From positions 306,339-370,338 of the forward strand of contig NZ_BLVP01000007.1 of the NCBI RefSeq assembly GCF_013340305.1: a DNA stretch of 64,000 nt, in the 5' to 3' direction. This DNA is from Desulfovibrio psychrotolerans. Lineage in GTDB: Bacteria > Desulfobacterota > Desulfovibrionia > Desulfovibrionales > Desulfovibrionaceae. This document shows, piece by piece, positions 26,270-35,784 of this stretch. The first letter of the stretch is position 1. The number at the start of each line of letters is the position of its first letter. A program made the translations under genes and the position numbers. A model generated the notes under the pieces. The model was not told the DNA's origin. It made no database searches and was given only the letters and a program-made list of their open reading frames with translations.

Positions 26270-29146
26270 ATGTCCCTGAAAGAACGCCTCGGCCTTACCA
26301 CGGAACCGCTCTACCTTATGGATGGCTCCGCTTTCATATTCCGCGCCTTCTACGCCATGCAATCCATGCAGCGGTCAGACGGTTTCCCCACCAACGCGCT
26401 CTTCATCGTCACGCGCATCCTGCTGAAGTTTCTCAAGGACGAGCACCCCACCTATTTCGGGTTCATTCTGGACGGCAAGGGGAAAAACTTCCGGCACGAT
26501 ATCTACCCGGAATACAAGGCTAACCGCTCCGCGACACCCGAGCCGCTGGTGCAGCAGCTGGAACCCGTCACCCGTGCGGTGCGCACGCTGGGCCTGCATC
26601 TGGCGATTTCGGAAAACTGCGAGGCGGATGACTGCATCGCCTCCCTCGCCGCCCGCTACAAAAAAGAACGCCCGGTCATCATCATCGGTGCGGACAAAGA
26701 CCTGAAACAGTGCCTTGATGACAACGTGTTCCTATGGGACCCCGGCGTAAAGCAGGAAAAACTCACCACCGTTGCAGACTTCCGCGAGGAAACAGGTCTG
26801 GACCCCGCGCAATGGCCGGACTTTCAGGCCGTTATTGGCGATTCTTCGGACAACATTCCCGGTGTGCCCGGCATAGGCCCCAAAACCGCCGCCAAGATAT
26901 TTACGGAACACGGCTCGCTGGAAGCCATCCGCGACCATTTTCCGTCCCTTGCTCCCGCTGTGCAGAAGAAATTTGCGGAGCATCTGGATACCATGTTCAC
27001 CTACCGCAGGCTCACCACCCTTGCCACTTCCGAGTGCGCAAACCTTACGCTGGACCACTTCCGCGTCTCTCCGGTGGATGCGGAAAAAACCGCCCTTTTC
27101 CTGCGGGAATTTGAACTGCGTACCCTCATGAAGGACATATCGGCCCTTGGCCCCCTGCTCGCCCCGTCAGGTCACATGGCGTCCACGACCAATGACCCGT
27201 CGGACGGCCCGACCACCTTGACCACGGGCAGCCCCAAGCCGGTTTCCGCACAGATGAGCCTGTTCGACTCCCCCGGCAGCGCAGCCCCGGCAGCCGCCCC
27301 GTTGAAGCAGACAGAACCTGCGGGAACACAGCGTTCCCTGAAAATAACTGCCGTGGACGATATCAGCAGCCTGCCCGACTGCGCCGGACGCCGCGTGGCA
27401 CTGGTGGCCGTGGGCGATGTTCTGCACCGCGCAGAATGCACCACCCTGCCCCCCCTGCTCGGCATGGCCGCCCCCTCGCCGGACCGTTCCGTGTCCTTTG
27501 CAGATTCGGCAGGCCTCCCGGCATCGGAAAACCAGCAAGCCCGCAACGGTTCCACCACACAGACAGGCGATGCGGAACCGTGCGCACTGCATCTGCACCT
27601 TGCAGGCGATACGTGCGAATACCGCTATACCGGCTCGCTCACCGCACTGGCGGGCTACATGACCAAGGCGGAATACATCGTCACGCCGGACGTAAAGGCT
27701 CTGCTCACCACCCGTACCGGCTGGCGGGCGGTGGCAGAATCGCGCTGGTTCGACCTTGGCCTTGCCGCCTACCTGCTGGACCCCGAAGACCGCGACTACT
27801 CATGGCGCAGGCTTTCTGCCCGCGCCGATGAACTGGACCTGCCTGCGGAAAACCCTGCCCGGCTCGCCCTCGCCATTGCCGGAGATTTTGAGCGTCGATT
27901 GCAGGGCGGCGACCTTACGGACCTTATGCGCAATCTGGAAATCCCGCTCATACGGGTGCTTGCAGATATGGAAGAGGTCGGCATCCACATAAACCGCGCC
28001 GCGTTCGCAGAATTCCTCAACGAGGTGCAGCGCGAACTGGACCGCCTCACCCGCACCATCCATGAGGCAGCGGGCGGCCCTTTCAATATCCGCTCCGCGC
28101 AGCAACTGGGCGACCTGCTCTTCAACAGGCTCGGCCTCAAGCCCAAGGGCAAGACCAAGGGCGGCCAGATATCCACCTCGCAGGCGGTGCTGGAAAAGCT
28201 GGAAGGCGAACATCCGGTCATCGACCTGATTCTCGAATACCGCAAACTGGAAAAACTGCGCTCCACCTATCTGGAACCCATGCCCAAAATGGCAGACGAG
28301 CAGGGCCGCATCCACACCACATTCAATCAGCTGGCCACGGCCACGGGGCGTCTTTCTTCCAGCAACCCCAACCTGCAGAACATTCCCGTGCGCGGCAAAT
28401 TCGGCCCGCGCATGCGCGCCTGCTTCACCGCCCGCGCGGGATGCAAGCTGGTCTCCGCCGACTATTCCCAGATTGAACTGCGCGTGCTGGCCCACTGCTC
28501 GCAGGACCCCACCCTGCTGGAAGCCTTCCGCAACGATGAAGACATCCACAGCCGCACCGCCTCCGTCCTCTTTGACGTGCCTGCGCAGGACGTAACCCCG
28601 GACCAGCGGCGCAACGCCAAGACCATCAACTTCGGCCTGGTCTACGGCATGGGTCCGCAAAAGCTGGCGCAGGAACTGAAAATCAGCCTCAACGAGGCAA
28701 AGGCATTCATAGAGCGCTACTTCGCCCGCCTGCAACGCCTTAAGGCATTCTACGAGCAGGTGGAGGCAGATGCGCGGGAAAACGGCTCCGTCACCACCCT
28801 CATCGGGCGGCGGCGGCACGTGCCGGATATCCAGTCCGGCAACAACCAGCTTCAGTCGCAGGCCCGCAGGCAGGCCATAAACACCGTCATTCAGGGCAGC
28901 GCGGCAGATATCATCAAAATCGCCATGCTCCGCACCGCGCAGGACGCGCAGCTCAAATCCCTGAAGGCCCGCCTTGTCTTGCAGGTGCATGACGAACTGC
29001 TTCTGGAAGTGCCTGCGGAAAACGCTCAGGCCGCCGCAGAACGCCTTGCCGACATCATGTCCGGCGTCCGTCCCGGCGGCAAACCGCTGGACGTGCCGCT
29101 CAAGGTGGATTACGGCATCGGCAGCGGCTGGCACGAGGCGCATTAG
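26270..29146 (+). CDS. polA: DNA polymerase I
   Basis: A 958-residue family A polymerase. The N-terminal 5' nuclease (about residues 1-290) has YLMDGSAFIFRAFYAM, ADDCIASLA, IIGADKDLKQ and GVPGIGPKTAAK. The polymerase domain has motif A DYSQIELRVLAH near residue 731, motif B RRNAKTINFGLVYGMG near 780 and motif C QVHDELLLEV near 904. The middle region (about 340-530) aligns in position with the 3'-5' exonuclease but lacks the DxE motif of proofreading enzymes, so proofreading is probably lost. The ATG at 26270 has only a weak ribosome site. Confidence 0.96.
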   Translation: MSLKERLGLTTEPLYLMDGSAFIFRAFYAMQSMQRSDGFPTNALFIVTRILLKFLKDEHPTYFGFILDGKGKNFRHDIYPEYKANRSATPEPLVQQLEPVTRAVRTLGLHLAISENCEADDCIASLAARYKKERPVIIIGADKDLKQCLDDNVFLWDPGVKQEKLTTVADFREETGLDPAQWPDFQAVIGDSSDNIPGVPGIGPKTAAKIFTEHGSLEAIRDHFPSLAPAVQKKFAEHLDTMFTYRRLTTLATSECANLTLDHFRVSPVDAEKTALFLREFELRTLMKDISALGPLLAPSGHMASTTNDPSDGPTTLTTGSPKPVSAQMSLFDSPGSAAPAAAPLKQTEPAGTQRSLKITAVDDISSLPDCAGRRVALVAVGDVLHRAECTTLPPLLGMAAPSPDRSVSFADSAGLPASENQQARNGSTTQTGDAEPCALHLHLAGDTCEYRYTGSLTALAGYMTKAEYIVTPDVKALLTTRTGWRAVAESRWFDLGLAAYLLDPEDRDYSWRRLSARADELDLPAENPARLALAIAGDFERRLQGGDLTDLMRNLEIPLIRVLADMEEVGIHINRAAFAEFLNEVQRELDRLTRTIHEAAGGPFNIRSAQQLGDLLFNRLGLKPKGKTKGGQISTSQAVLEKLEGEHPVIDLILEYRKLEKLRSTYLEPMPKMADEQGRIHTTFNQLATATGRLSSSNPNLQNIPVRGKFGPRMRACFTARAGCKLVSADYSQIELRVLAHCSQDPTLLEAFRNDEDIHSRTASVLFDVPAQDVTPDQRRNAKTINFGLVYGMGPQKLAQELKISLNEAKAFIERYFARLQRLKAFYEQVEADARENGSVTTLIGRRRHVPDIQSGNNQLQSQARRQAINTVIQGSAADIIKIAMLRTAQDAQLKSLKARLVLQVHDELLLEVPAENAQAAAERLADIMSGVRPGGKPLDVPLKVDYGIGSGWHEAH

Positions 29147-29188
29147 CCCCGCACGGCACCGCTCAAAGATCACACACGGAACCCGTAC

Positions 29189-30391
29189 ATGAAAAAACTC
29201 TTTCTGAAAAAAGGCGAAGACAAACGCCTGCGCGTAGGCCACCTGTGGATTTTCAGCAACGAGGTGGATACCGCCAAAAGCCCGATCAAGGATTTCGCCC
29301 CCGGCGAATGTGCCACGGTCATATCCGCGCAGGGCACGCCCGTGGGCAGCGCCTACGTGAATCCGGCATCGCTCATCAGCGCTCGCCTGTACTCCTCCCG
29401 GCCGGATACCCCGCTGGATGCCGACCTGCTGCGCAGCCGCCTTGCCCGTGCCATGGAACTGCGCAACAGCCTCTTTGCCGTGCCCTGCTACCGCCTTGCC
29501 TTTGCGGAGGGCGACTACCTGCCCGGCCTTGTGGTGGACCGCTACCACGGCACCCTTGTGGCGCAGATAAGCACCGCGGGCATGGAAACGGCGCAGGACG
29601 ACATACTCAGCGTGCTGAACGACCTGTGCACCCCGTCCGGCATACTGCTGCGCAACGATATGGGCAGCCGCGACCTTGAAAACCTGCCCCGGTACACCCG
29701 CACCGCCACGGGCAGCGTCCCTGCGGAAATCACGCTGGAAGAGAACGGCGTTCTCTTCACCGCCCCCCTTACCGAAGGGCAGAAAACAGGCTGGTTCTAC
29801 GACCAGCGCACCAACCGCGCGGACTTCGCCCGGTTCTGCAAGGATAAGCGCGTGCTGGATGCCTTCTGCTACGTGGGCAGCTTCGGCTGCAACGCCCTGC
29901 GGGGCGGAGCGGCAGCCGTCACCTTTCTCGATGCCTCGCAGACCGCGCTGGATTTTGCCCTGCGCAACGCGGGGGCAAACGGGGCTTCCGAGCGTTCCGT
30001 TCCTGTGGACACCGTGCACGGCGATGCGCTGGAAACCCTGCAACAGCTCAAGGATTCCGGCCGCCGTTTCGATGTCATCTGCGTGGACCCGCCCGCCTTC
30101 ATCAAACGCAAAAAGGCCTATCACGAGGGGCTGGCCGCCTATCAGCGGGTCAACCGCCTTGCCATGGAACTGGTGGAAGACGGCGGCGTGGTCATGAGCT
30201 GTTCCTGCTCGCAGCACCTTCCTGCGGAAGACCTGCACCGCACCCTGCTGTACGCCGCCTCCAAGGCCGGTGTGCATGTGCAAACGCTCATTCAGGGGCA
30301 TCAGGGACCGGACCACCCCGTGCATCCGGCCATGCCGGAAACGCACTACCTCAAAAGTTTCTGCGTGCGGGTGTTCAGGGGCCGCAGCTAG
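29189..30391 (+). CDS. RlmI-type class I rRNA cytosine methyltransferase
   Basis: A 400-residue protein with an N-terminal PUA-like domain (LRVGHLWIFSNEV...GSAYVNPASLISARL), an intermediate domain (GDYLPGLVVDRYHGTLVAQI) and a Rossmann methyltransferase domain (VLDAFCYVGSFG for SAM binding; CVDPPAFIKRKK as the substrate motif). It belongs to the RlmI/RlmK group that methylates C5 of cytosine in 23S rRNA; the exact target is not predictable. It lies 42 bases after polA and may be co-transcribed with it. Confidence 0.87.
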   Translation: MKKLFLKKGEDKRLRVGHLWIFSNEVDTAKSPIKDFAPGECATVISAQGTPVGSAYVNPASLISARLYSSRPDTPLDADLLRSRLARAMELRNSLFAVPCYRLAFAEGDYLPGLVVDRYHGTLVAQISTAGMETAQDDILSVLNDLCTPSGILLRNDMGSRDLENLPRYTRTATGSVPAEITLEENGVLFTAPLTEGQKTGWFYDQRTNRADFARFCKDKRVLDAFCYVGSFGCNALRGGAAAVTFLDASQTALDFALRNAGANGASERSVPVDTVHGDALETLQQLKDSGRRFDVICVDPPAFIKRKKAYHEGLAAYQRVNRLAMELVEDGGVVMSCSCSQHLPAEDLHRTLLYAASKAGVHVQTLIQGHQGPDHPVHPAMPETHYLKSFCVRVFRGRS

Positions 30392-30430
30392 CCGCCGCTT
30401 TTGCCGCCCCGGGCGATCATTGCAAACAGG

Positions 30431-30502
30431 GCCGACAGGGCTGGCCGGATTGACCGGACTAGCCAGACTAGCCCGACTGGCCCGCCTAGCCCGACTGGCA
30501 AG
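30431..30502. repeat. Eight 9-bp degenerate tandem repeats
   Basis: Consecutive 9-mers from 30431 are variants of ACTAGCCCG (for example ACTAGCCAG, ACTAGCCCG, ACTGGCCCG, CCTAGCCCG, ACTGGCAAG). They sit between the methyltransferase gene and the aminotransferase gene. One frame would read as Leu-Ala-Arg repeats, but no gene with a start and family match uses it. Confidence 0.75.
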
Positions 30503-30609
30503 GCAGGTAATGACCGCTGGTTTTTTTCCCCTTTTGTTTATATGGTTTGCCCCCGGCGGCGCAGCAAGGTCGCCACAAACATACACCCACACTCCCCACG
30601 GAGTCGCCC

Positions 30610-31776
30610 ATGCTGAATAAACCCCGTCTCTTGACCCCCGGCCCCACGCCCCTGCCGGAACAGGTACGCCTTGTCATGGCGCAGGACATGATCCACCACC
30701 GCAAGGCAGACTTCAAACGCATCATGGAAGAGACGCAGCAGCGCCTGCGCCACCTCTTCGGCACCGTCCAGCCCGTGCTGCCGCTCTCATGTTCCGGCAC
30801 AGGCGTCATGACGGCAGCCGTGACCAACCTCTTTGTCCCCGGCGAAAAGGTCATCGTGGTAGACGGCGGCAAGTTCGGTGAACGATGGGCAAAGATAGCC
30901 TCCGGCAGCGGCCTCACCGTGGTCACGCTTTCCGTGGAATGGGGCCATGCCGTCACGCCGGAGCAGTTGCAGGCAGCCCTTGCGGAACATCCGGACACCA
31001 GGGGCGTGCTTGTCCAGAATTCAGAAACCTCCACCGGCGTGCTGCATCCCGTGCGCGCGCTGGCATCCGTTACCCGTGCGCTGGACGTGCTGCTGGTGGT
31101 GGACGGCATCTCCTCCGTGGGCATATCGCCCTGCCCCATGGACGAATGGGGCGTGGACTGCCTGCTCACCGGCTCGCAGAAGGGCCTTATGCTGCCGCCC
31201 GGCCTCGGACTCATCGCGCTCAGCGAACGGGCATGGAAAAGGGCAGAGACCATCACCCCGCCCTGCTTCTATTTCAACCTTGCGGGCGAGCGGGAAAACG
31301 TGCGCAAGAACCAGACCCTGTTCACCTCGCCGGTAAGCCTCATTCTGGGCCTCAACGAAAGCCTGCGCATGTTTATGGAGACAGGGCTGGAGACAGTTTA
31401 CCGCAAGCAATGGGCGCTCACCATGCTGGCACGCACGGGCATTCGCCGCATGGGGCTCGACCTGCTGGCACCGGACCATTTCACATGGGGCCTCACCAGC
31501 GTGCGCCTGCCGGACGGCGTGGACGGCGCACGGCTGCTGGAAGTGGCGGCAGAGCGATTCGGCGTCTTCATGGCGGGCGGACAGGACCACCTGAAGGGCC
31601 GCGCCATACGCATAGGCCACATGGGCTGGGTGGACTGGGCCGACCTTGCGGCAGGTCTGCACGCCGTGGCGGAATCCTTCCGCGTCTGCGGCGGATACAT
31701 AGGCGCACGCGATTATCTCGAACAGGGCTTGCAAGCCTACCATGAGGCATTAGATACCGGATACGGCGCGCTGTAA
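30610..31776 (+). CDS. Class V aminotransferase (serine/alanine-glyoxylate type)
   Basis: A 388-residue PLP enzyme of the alanine/serine-glyoxylate or serine-pyruvate aminotransferase group. It begins LLTPGPTPLP, the usual start of this group. It has the cofactor-binding region CSGTGVMTAAV, the Asp of VDGISSVG and the Schiff-base Lys in TGSQKGLMLPPG. The exact substrates cannot be told from sequence; phosphoserine or glyoxylate metabolism are both possible. The start at 30610 lies just after GGAGT; the open frame from 30547 includes non-homologous sequence. Confidence 0.88.
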   Translation: MLNKPRLLTPGPTPLPEQVRLVMAQDMIHHRKADFKRIMEETQQRLRHLFGTVQPVLPLSCSGTGVMTAAVTNLFVPGEKVIVVDGGKFGERWAKIASGSGLTVVTLSVEWGHAVTPEQLQAALAEHPDTRGVLVQNSETSTGVLHPVRALASVTRALDVLLVVDGISSVGISPCPMDEWGVDCLLTGSQKGLMLPPGLGLIALSERAWKRAETITPPCFYFNLAGERENVRKNQTLFTSPVSLILGLNESLRMFMETGLETVYRKQWALTMLARTGIRRMGLDLLAPDHFTWGLTSVRLPDGVDGARLLEVAAERFGVFMAGGQDHLKGRAIRIGHMGWVDWADLAAGLHAVAESFRVCGGYIGARDYLEQGLQAYHEALDTGYGAL

Positions 31777-31824
31777 CCCGCCGTATTCCCCTTCCCCCAC
31801 AAACGGGCACCAAGGAGCAATCGC

Positions 31825-32142
31825 ATGGCAGACACGCATAAGGACACGCAGGGCTGCGGGTGCGGGTGTGGGTGTGGCGCAAAGGCGCAGCACCACATGC
31901 CTGCCGTCACCTTTTCCACCTTCATCCTTTCTCTCGGTTCCTCGGCGCTGGTGCATCTCGGCGAGGTTCCGGACCCGGAAACCGCCCAGACTGCGCCCAA
32001 CCTGCTCATGGCCAAGCACACCATAGACGTGCTGACCATGCTGCAGGATAAGACCCGCAACTGCCTGGATGCGGATGAACGCAAACTGCTGGACGGCCTG
32101 TTGTATGAACTGCGCATGAAGTACGTGGTTCAGGCCCGCTGA
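31825..32142 (+). CDS. DUF1844 protein with Cys-Gly N-terminal tail
   Basis: A 105-residue protein. Residues 25-105 match the DUF1844 family (VTFSTFILSLGSSALVHLGEV, AKHTIDVLTMLQDKTRNCL), which is small, helical and of unknown function. The N-terminus carries four alternating Cys residues, CGCGCGCG at residues 11-18, which could bind metal or an iron-sulfur cluster. The ATG follows AAGGAG. It lies between an aminotransferase gene and argC. Confidence 0.82.
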   Translation: MADTHKDTQGCGCGCGCGAKAQHHMPAVTFSTFILSLGSSALVHLGEVPDPETAQTAPNLLMAKHTIDVLTMLQDKTRNCLDADERKLLDGLLYELRMKYVVQAR

Positions 32143-32310
32143 CAGGGTCCTTCCCGCATTGAAAAGGCAACCTGAAGGGCTGCCGCAGAATATTCCCGCC
32201 GTGCATGCCTCGCCGCACGTCCGGCCTGAATATCCGCAGCACTCTGCACCGACCATTTTTGAACGGCCTGCGTAAACCGCCTTGCATACGGCCGGAAAAG
32301 AGGAAACAAC

Positions 32311-33369
32311 GTGTCCATGAACACAATACCTGTGGGACTTGTAGGGGTAACCGGCTACACGGGCATGGAACTCACCCGCCTGCTGGCAGGGCACGGGCGT
32401 TTCACGCTTACGCGCGTCACCTCCCGCTCTGAATGCGGCAAAAAACTTTCCGACATCTACCCCTTCCTGCAGGGGCTGCCCTGCGGCGATACCGTGATCA
32501 CTGAACCGGACCCGGCAGACCTCGCATCCGCATGCGAACTTGTTTTTCTGGCCGTGCCGCACAAAACCGCCATGGAGATGGCGGCCGCCCTGCTGGACAA
32601 GGGGCTGAAGGTGGTGGACCTTTCGGCAGATTTCCGCCTGCGCGACCGCGAAACCTACGAACACTGGTACAAATGCGGTCACACGCAGCCGCACCTGCTT
32701 GAAACCGCCGTGTACGGCCTGCCGGAACTTTACGAAACAGCCATCCGTGCTGCGCGGCTCATCGCCAACCCCGGCTGCTACCCCACGTCCGCCATCCTTG
32801 GCCTGTATCCTGCCCTCAGAAACAGCATGGTGGATACCAAGGGCATTGTCATAGACGCCAAGTCCGGTGCCACGGGCGCAGGCAGAAAAGCCACCGTGGG
32901 CACCCTGTTCTGCGAGGTTTCAGATACCTTCCGCGCCTACGGCCTGCCCACGCACCGCCACACGCCGGAGATAGAACAGGAAATCGGCCTCATTGCAGGA
33001 GAGGAAATGACCGTCTCCTTCAATACGCATCTTCTGCCCATCAACCGGGGCATCCTGTCCACCATCTACACCACCCTCATCAAGGACATGACGCTGGACG
33101 ACGTGCACGCCCTGTACGCAGAAGCCTACCGCTCCCATCCGTGGGTGCGCGTGCTGCCCGCAGGCACCCTGCCGGAAACACGGCACGTGCGCGGCACCAT
33201 GTTCTGCGACATAGGGCTTGTGGTGGACAAACGCACCAATCGCCTCGTCATTCTCAGTGCCATAGATAACCTGTGCCGCGGCGCATCGGGCCAGGCCCTT
33301 GCCAACGCCAACCTCATGTGCGGTGTGGATATTGCCGAAGGCCTGCGCCTCGCCCCGCTCATGCCGTAA
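32311..33369 (+). CDS. argC: N-acetyl-gamma-glutamyl-phosphate reductase
   Basis: A 352-residue ArgC, third enzyme of arginine biosynthesis, which reduces N-acetylglutamyl phosphate to the semialdehyde with NADPH. It has the Rossmann start VGLVGVTGYTGMELTRLL, the catalytic Cys in NPGCYPTSAILGL, and SGATGAGR and HRHTPEIEQE motifs. The GTG at 32311 is 6 bases from AGGA; the ATG at 32317 is the alternative. A bidirectional terminator follows. No other arg gene is nearby. Confidence 0.95.
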   Translation: MSMNTIPVGLVGVTGYTGMELTRLLAGHGRFTLTRVTSRSECGKKLSDIYPFLQGLPCGDTVITEPDPADLASACELVFLAVPHKTAMEMAAALLDKGLKVVDLSADFRLRDRETYEHWYKCGHTQPHLLETAVYGLPELYETAIRAARLIANPGCYPTSAILGLYPALRNSMVDTKGIVIDAKSGATGAGRKATVGTLFCEVSDTFRAYGLPTHRHTPEIEQEIGLIAGEEMTVSFNTHLLPINRGILSTIYTTLIKDMTLDDVHALYAEAYRSHPWVRVLPAGTLPETRHVRGTMFCDIGLVVDKRTNRLVILSAIDNLCRGASGQALANANLMCGVDIAEGLRLAPLMP

Positions 33370-33397
33370 CGGTCGCCATAACAACAGATGCCATACA

Positions 33398-33429
33398 AAA
33401 AGGGCTGCCCGGTATCAGGCAGCCCTTTT
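33398..33429. terminator. Bidirectional terminator between argC and the chemoreceptor gene
   Basis: AAAAGGGCTGCC (33398-33409) and GGCAGCCCTTTT (33418-33429) form a 12-bp stem with an 8-base loop. The A/T ends give a T-run on either strand. The 140 bp between it and the stop at 33572 holds nothing recognisable. Confidence 0.85.
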
Positions 33430-33571
33430 CACTTTTCACATCGCCTACCGGTCACGGCAGAACAAGACAGGGGAAACAGTCAGTGCCTGTTTCAGGGGCG
33501 CTGAGCAAGGCTGTGCGCAGAACGGAACAGGTCGCCACAACGCCGCAGAATCCCTTGGACAACGCCCTCCT

Positions 33572-35599
33572 CTAAAACCGCTCAAAATCGCTGTCCGATG
33601 TATCCATGTCCAATGCCAGCCCGGCAGCCCCCTTCTTGGGCGATGCGGAGCGTCCTGCGGGCAGTGGCTTGGGGCCGGGGGTTCTGGCCACCGTCTTTCT
33701 GGGAGCGGAGCCAAATTCGCCCGTATTCACGCGGAAGAAGCTGATCGTCTGCTGCAACTGCATGGCCTGACTGGAAAGTTCCTCCGATGTGGACGCCATC
33801 TCTTCCGATGCAGAGGCGTTCTGCTGCACCACGCTGTCCAGTTGCTGAATGGCCTTGCCTATCTGGTCCGCACCGTTGCTCTGTTCAGCGCTGGCAGCGG
33901 CAATCTCCTGCACCAGCGAGGCGTTCTTCTGAATATCGGGCACAATCTTGGCCAGCATTTCACCGGCCTTTTCCGCCACCTCCACACTGGAGCTGGAAAG
34001 CTCGCTTATTTCCGCCGCCGCCTGCCCGCTGCGTTCTGCCAGCTTGCGCACTTCTGCCGCCACCACGGCAAATCCCTTGCCGTGCTCGCCCGCCCGCGCT
34101 GCCTCAATGGCTGCGTTCAGGGCCAGCAGGTTGGTCTGCCGGGCAATTTCCTCAATGATGGTGATCTTGCCCGCAATATTCTTCATGGCCTCCACGGTCT
34201 GCCCCACTGCCCTGCCGCCTGCCTCGGCCTCGCGTGCCGCCTTGGTGGCAATCTCTTCGGTCAACTGGGCGTTGCTGGCATTCTGCTTGATGGTGGAAGT
34301 CATCTCTTCCATGGAAGAGGCCATTTCTTCCATGCTGGCCGCCTGCTCCGTTGCCCCCTGCGAAAGTGTTTCCGCAGAGGCACTCAGCTCCTCACTACCG
34401 GAAGCCACGTTTTCAGCAGCCCCCTGCACATCCACCACCACCTCGCGCAGCTTCTGCACCATGGCGTTCAGCGAGGCCGCAAGGATGCCTATCTCGTCCT
34501 TCTGGTCTATCTTCAGCGTCTGGGTAAAGTCCCCGCGCGACATGCCCTCCGCGAAGGAGACACCCAGCGCCACGGGCCTTGTTATGGCGCGGGTCAGCAC
34601 CACGGCCACGATAATGCCCAGCAGCAGCGCCACGGCAAGCCCCGTAACCATGACCATGGAGGCGGCGGAAAGGCTTTCCACAGCCTGCTTGGCCACATGG
34701 TCGGTATGCTGCATGCCCGCCTGCGCGGTACTCTGTGAAACGCGCAGCACCTCCATGCCGATAACAGTGCGCAGACGGTTCACCTCCTGCAGGGCGCTCC
34801 AGTTGGAAGCAAGCGACTGCATGGCGCTCCGGTAACTGTTCGCCGCATTGTGTATGGAAGAAATCTGATCAAGGTTCACCTGCTGCCGCGTGGTGACGCG
34901 TATGGCGTTCAGGGTGCTCTCCACCGTTCCGAACTGGCCCATGACATCGGCGATAATCTTGGGATCGCGCAACGCCTGCGCCCGGAAGTTAGCAATCCGT
35001 ATGGCATTGCCTGCGTTTATCACCTCGTTCACGCCGGTTATCTTGTCCAGCCGTTCCACAAGCCGGTCCGCAGGTGCGGCAGAGGCAATCTCCCGCTTCA
35101 TGGCATCATTCTGCGAAACAAGAAACGCCGCCGCATTATCCATAAACTGACCCGCCGCCGCAGTCAGTGCCAGCCTGTCCGCCTCAATGCCCGTGTTCAG
35201 TTCCACGGTCTTGGTGATAAGCTGGTCATATTCATCCACCTTTGCCTGCGCCACGGACAGACCTTCCCGCAGCGCAGTCAATTCGGGATACCGGGCCACA
35301 AGCTCGGCGGCATCCGCAAGGCTTTTGCGCAAAACAACCAGCGCCTCACGCCCCTCCCTCAGGTTTTCCTCATTCTCTGAAAGCCCGTACCCCCGCAGCC
35401 CGTACATCATGAGCATGGCGTTGCGCTCTATGCTGTTGGCAATGGCAACTTCCGGAATATACTCATGCGCCAGCTTTTCAGATTCTCCCTCCACCGTTTT
35501 CATGTTCAGAATGGCAACCCCGCCCAAAGCGCATGCTATCAGTATCAGCACGCCAAACCCGCCGCCGATCTTCATCCCCAACTTTAGATTCTGAAGCAT
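33572..35599 (-). CDS. Methyl-accepting chemotaxis protein
   Basis: A 675-residue chemoreceptor. TM1 is at residues 10-32 ([21 protein letters not shown]), followed by a long periplasmic helical sensor domain of about 300 residues. TM2 is near 330-350 ([19 protein letters not shown]), then come a HAMP segment and a long cytoplasmic coiled coil with the receptor tip [20 protein letters not shown]. The C-terminal tail is Lys/Arg/Pro-rich. The start at 35599 follows GGAGGAG; the upstream in-frame extension is not supported. The signal is unknown. No che genes are nearby. Confidence 0.92.
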   Translation of the reverse strand: MLQNLKLGMKIGGGFGVLILIACALGGVAILNMKTVEGESEKLAHEYIPEVAIANSIERNAMLMMYGLRGYGLSENEENLREGREALVVLRKSLADAAELVARYPELTALREGLSVAQAKVDEYDQLITKTVELNTGIEADRLALTAAAGQFMDNAAAFLVSQNDAMKREIASAAPADRLVERLDKITGVNEVINAGNAIRIANFRAQALRDPKIIADVMGQFGTVESTLNAIRVTTRQQVNLDQISSIHNAANSYRSAMQSLASNWSALQEVNRLRTVIGMEVLRVSQSTAQAGMQHTDHVAKQAVESLSAASMVMVTGLAVALLLGIIVAVVLTRAITRPVALGVSFAEGMSRGDFTQTLKIDQKDEIGILAASLNAMVQKLREVVVDVQGAAENVASGSEELSASAETLSQGATEQAASMEEMASSMEEMTSTIKQNASNAQLTEEIATKAAREAEAGGRAVGQTVEAMKNIAGKITIIEEIARQTNLLALNAAIEAARAGEHGKGFAVVAAEVRKLAERSGQAAAEISELSSSSVEVAEKAGEMLAKIVPDIQKNASLVQEIAAASAEQSNGADQIGKAIQQLDSVVQQNASASEEMASTSEELSSQAMQLQQTISFFRVNTGEFGSAPRKTVARTPGPKPLPAGRSASPKKGAAGLALDMDTSDSDFERF

Positions 35600-35665
35600 G
35601 ATGCTCCTCCATAAGGCAATATGTCCCTGCCAATCTCCTACACACCCGCCTGTATCATAAAACAA

Positions 35666-35681
35666 GTAAGTATTTACTTAC
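35666..35681. promoter_or_regulatory. 16-bp palindrome in the chemoreceptor promoter
   Basis: GTAAGTA-TT-TACTTAC is a perfect palindrome. On the - strand a -10-like TATGAT (35659-35654) follows it directly, so the palindrome would sit between -35 and -10 of the gene at 35599. That suggests repression by a dimeric regulator. Confidence 0.55.
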
Positions 35682-35784
35682 CAATACAGCCGCACAACCC
35701 ACCCGCCATACCTTCCCGTCATGCTTCCTCCGCATGACAACCCCAGTCACAACACGCGTCAGGCCACCGGCATCCCGCGTCCTT

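Noticed and set aside
30399..30620. A frame coding for Leu-Ala-Arg repeats
   Set aside because: It merely reads through the 9-bp repeats and overlaps the aminotransferase start; no start signal supports it.
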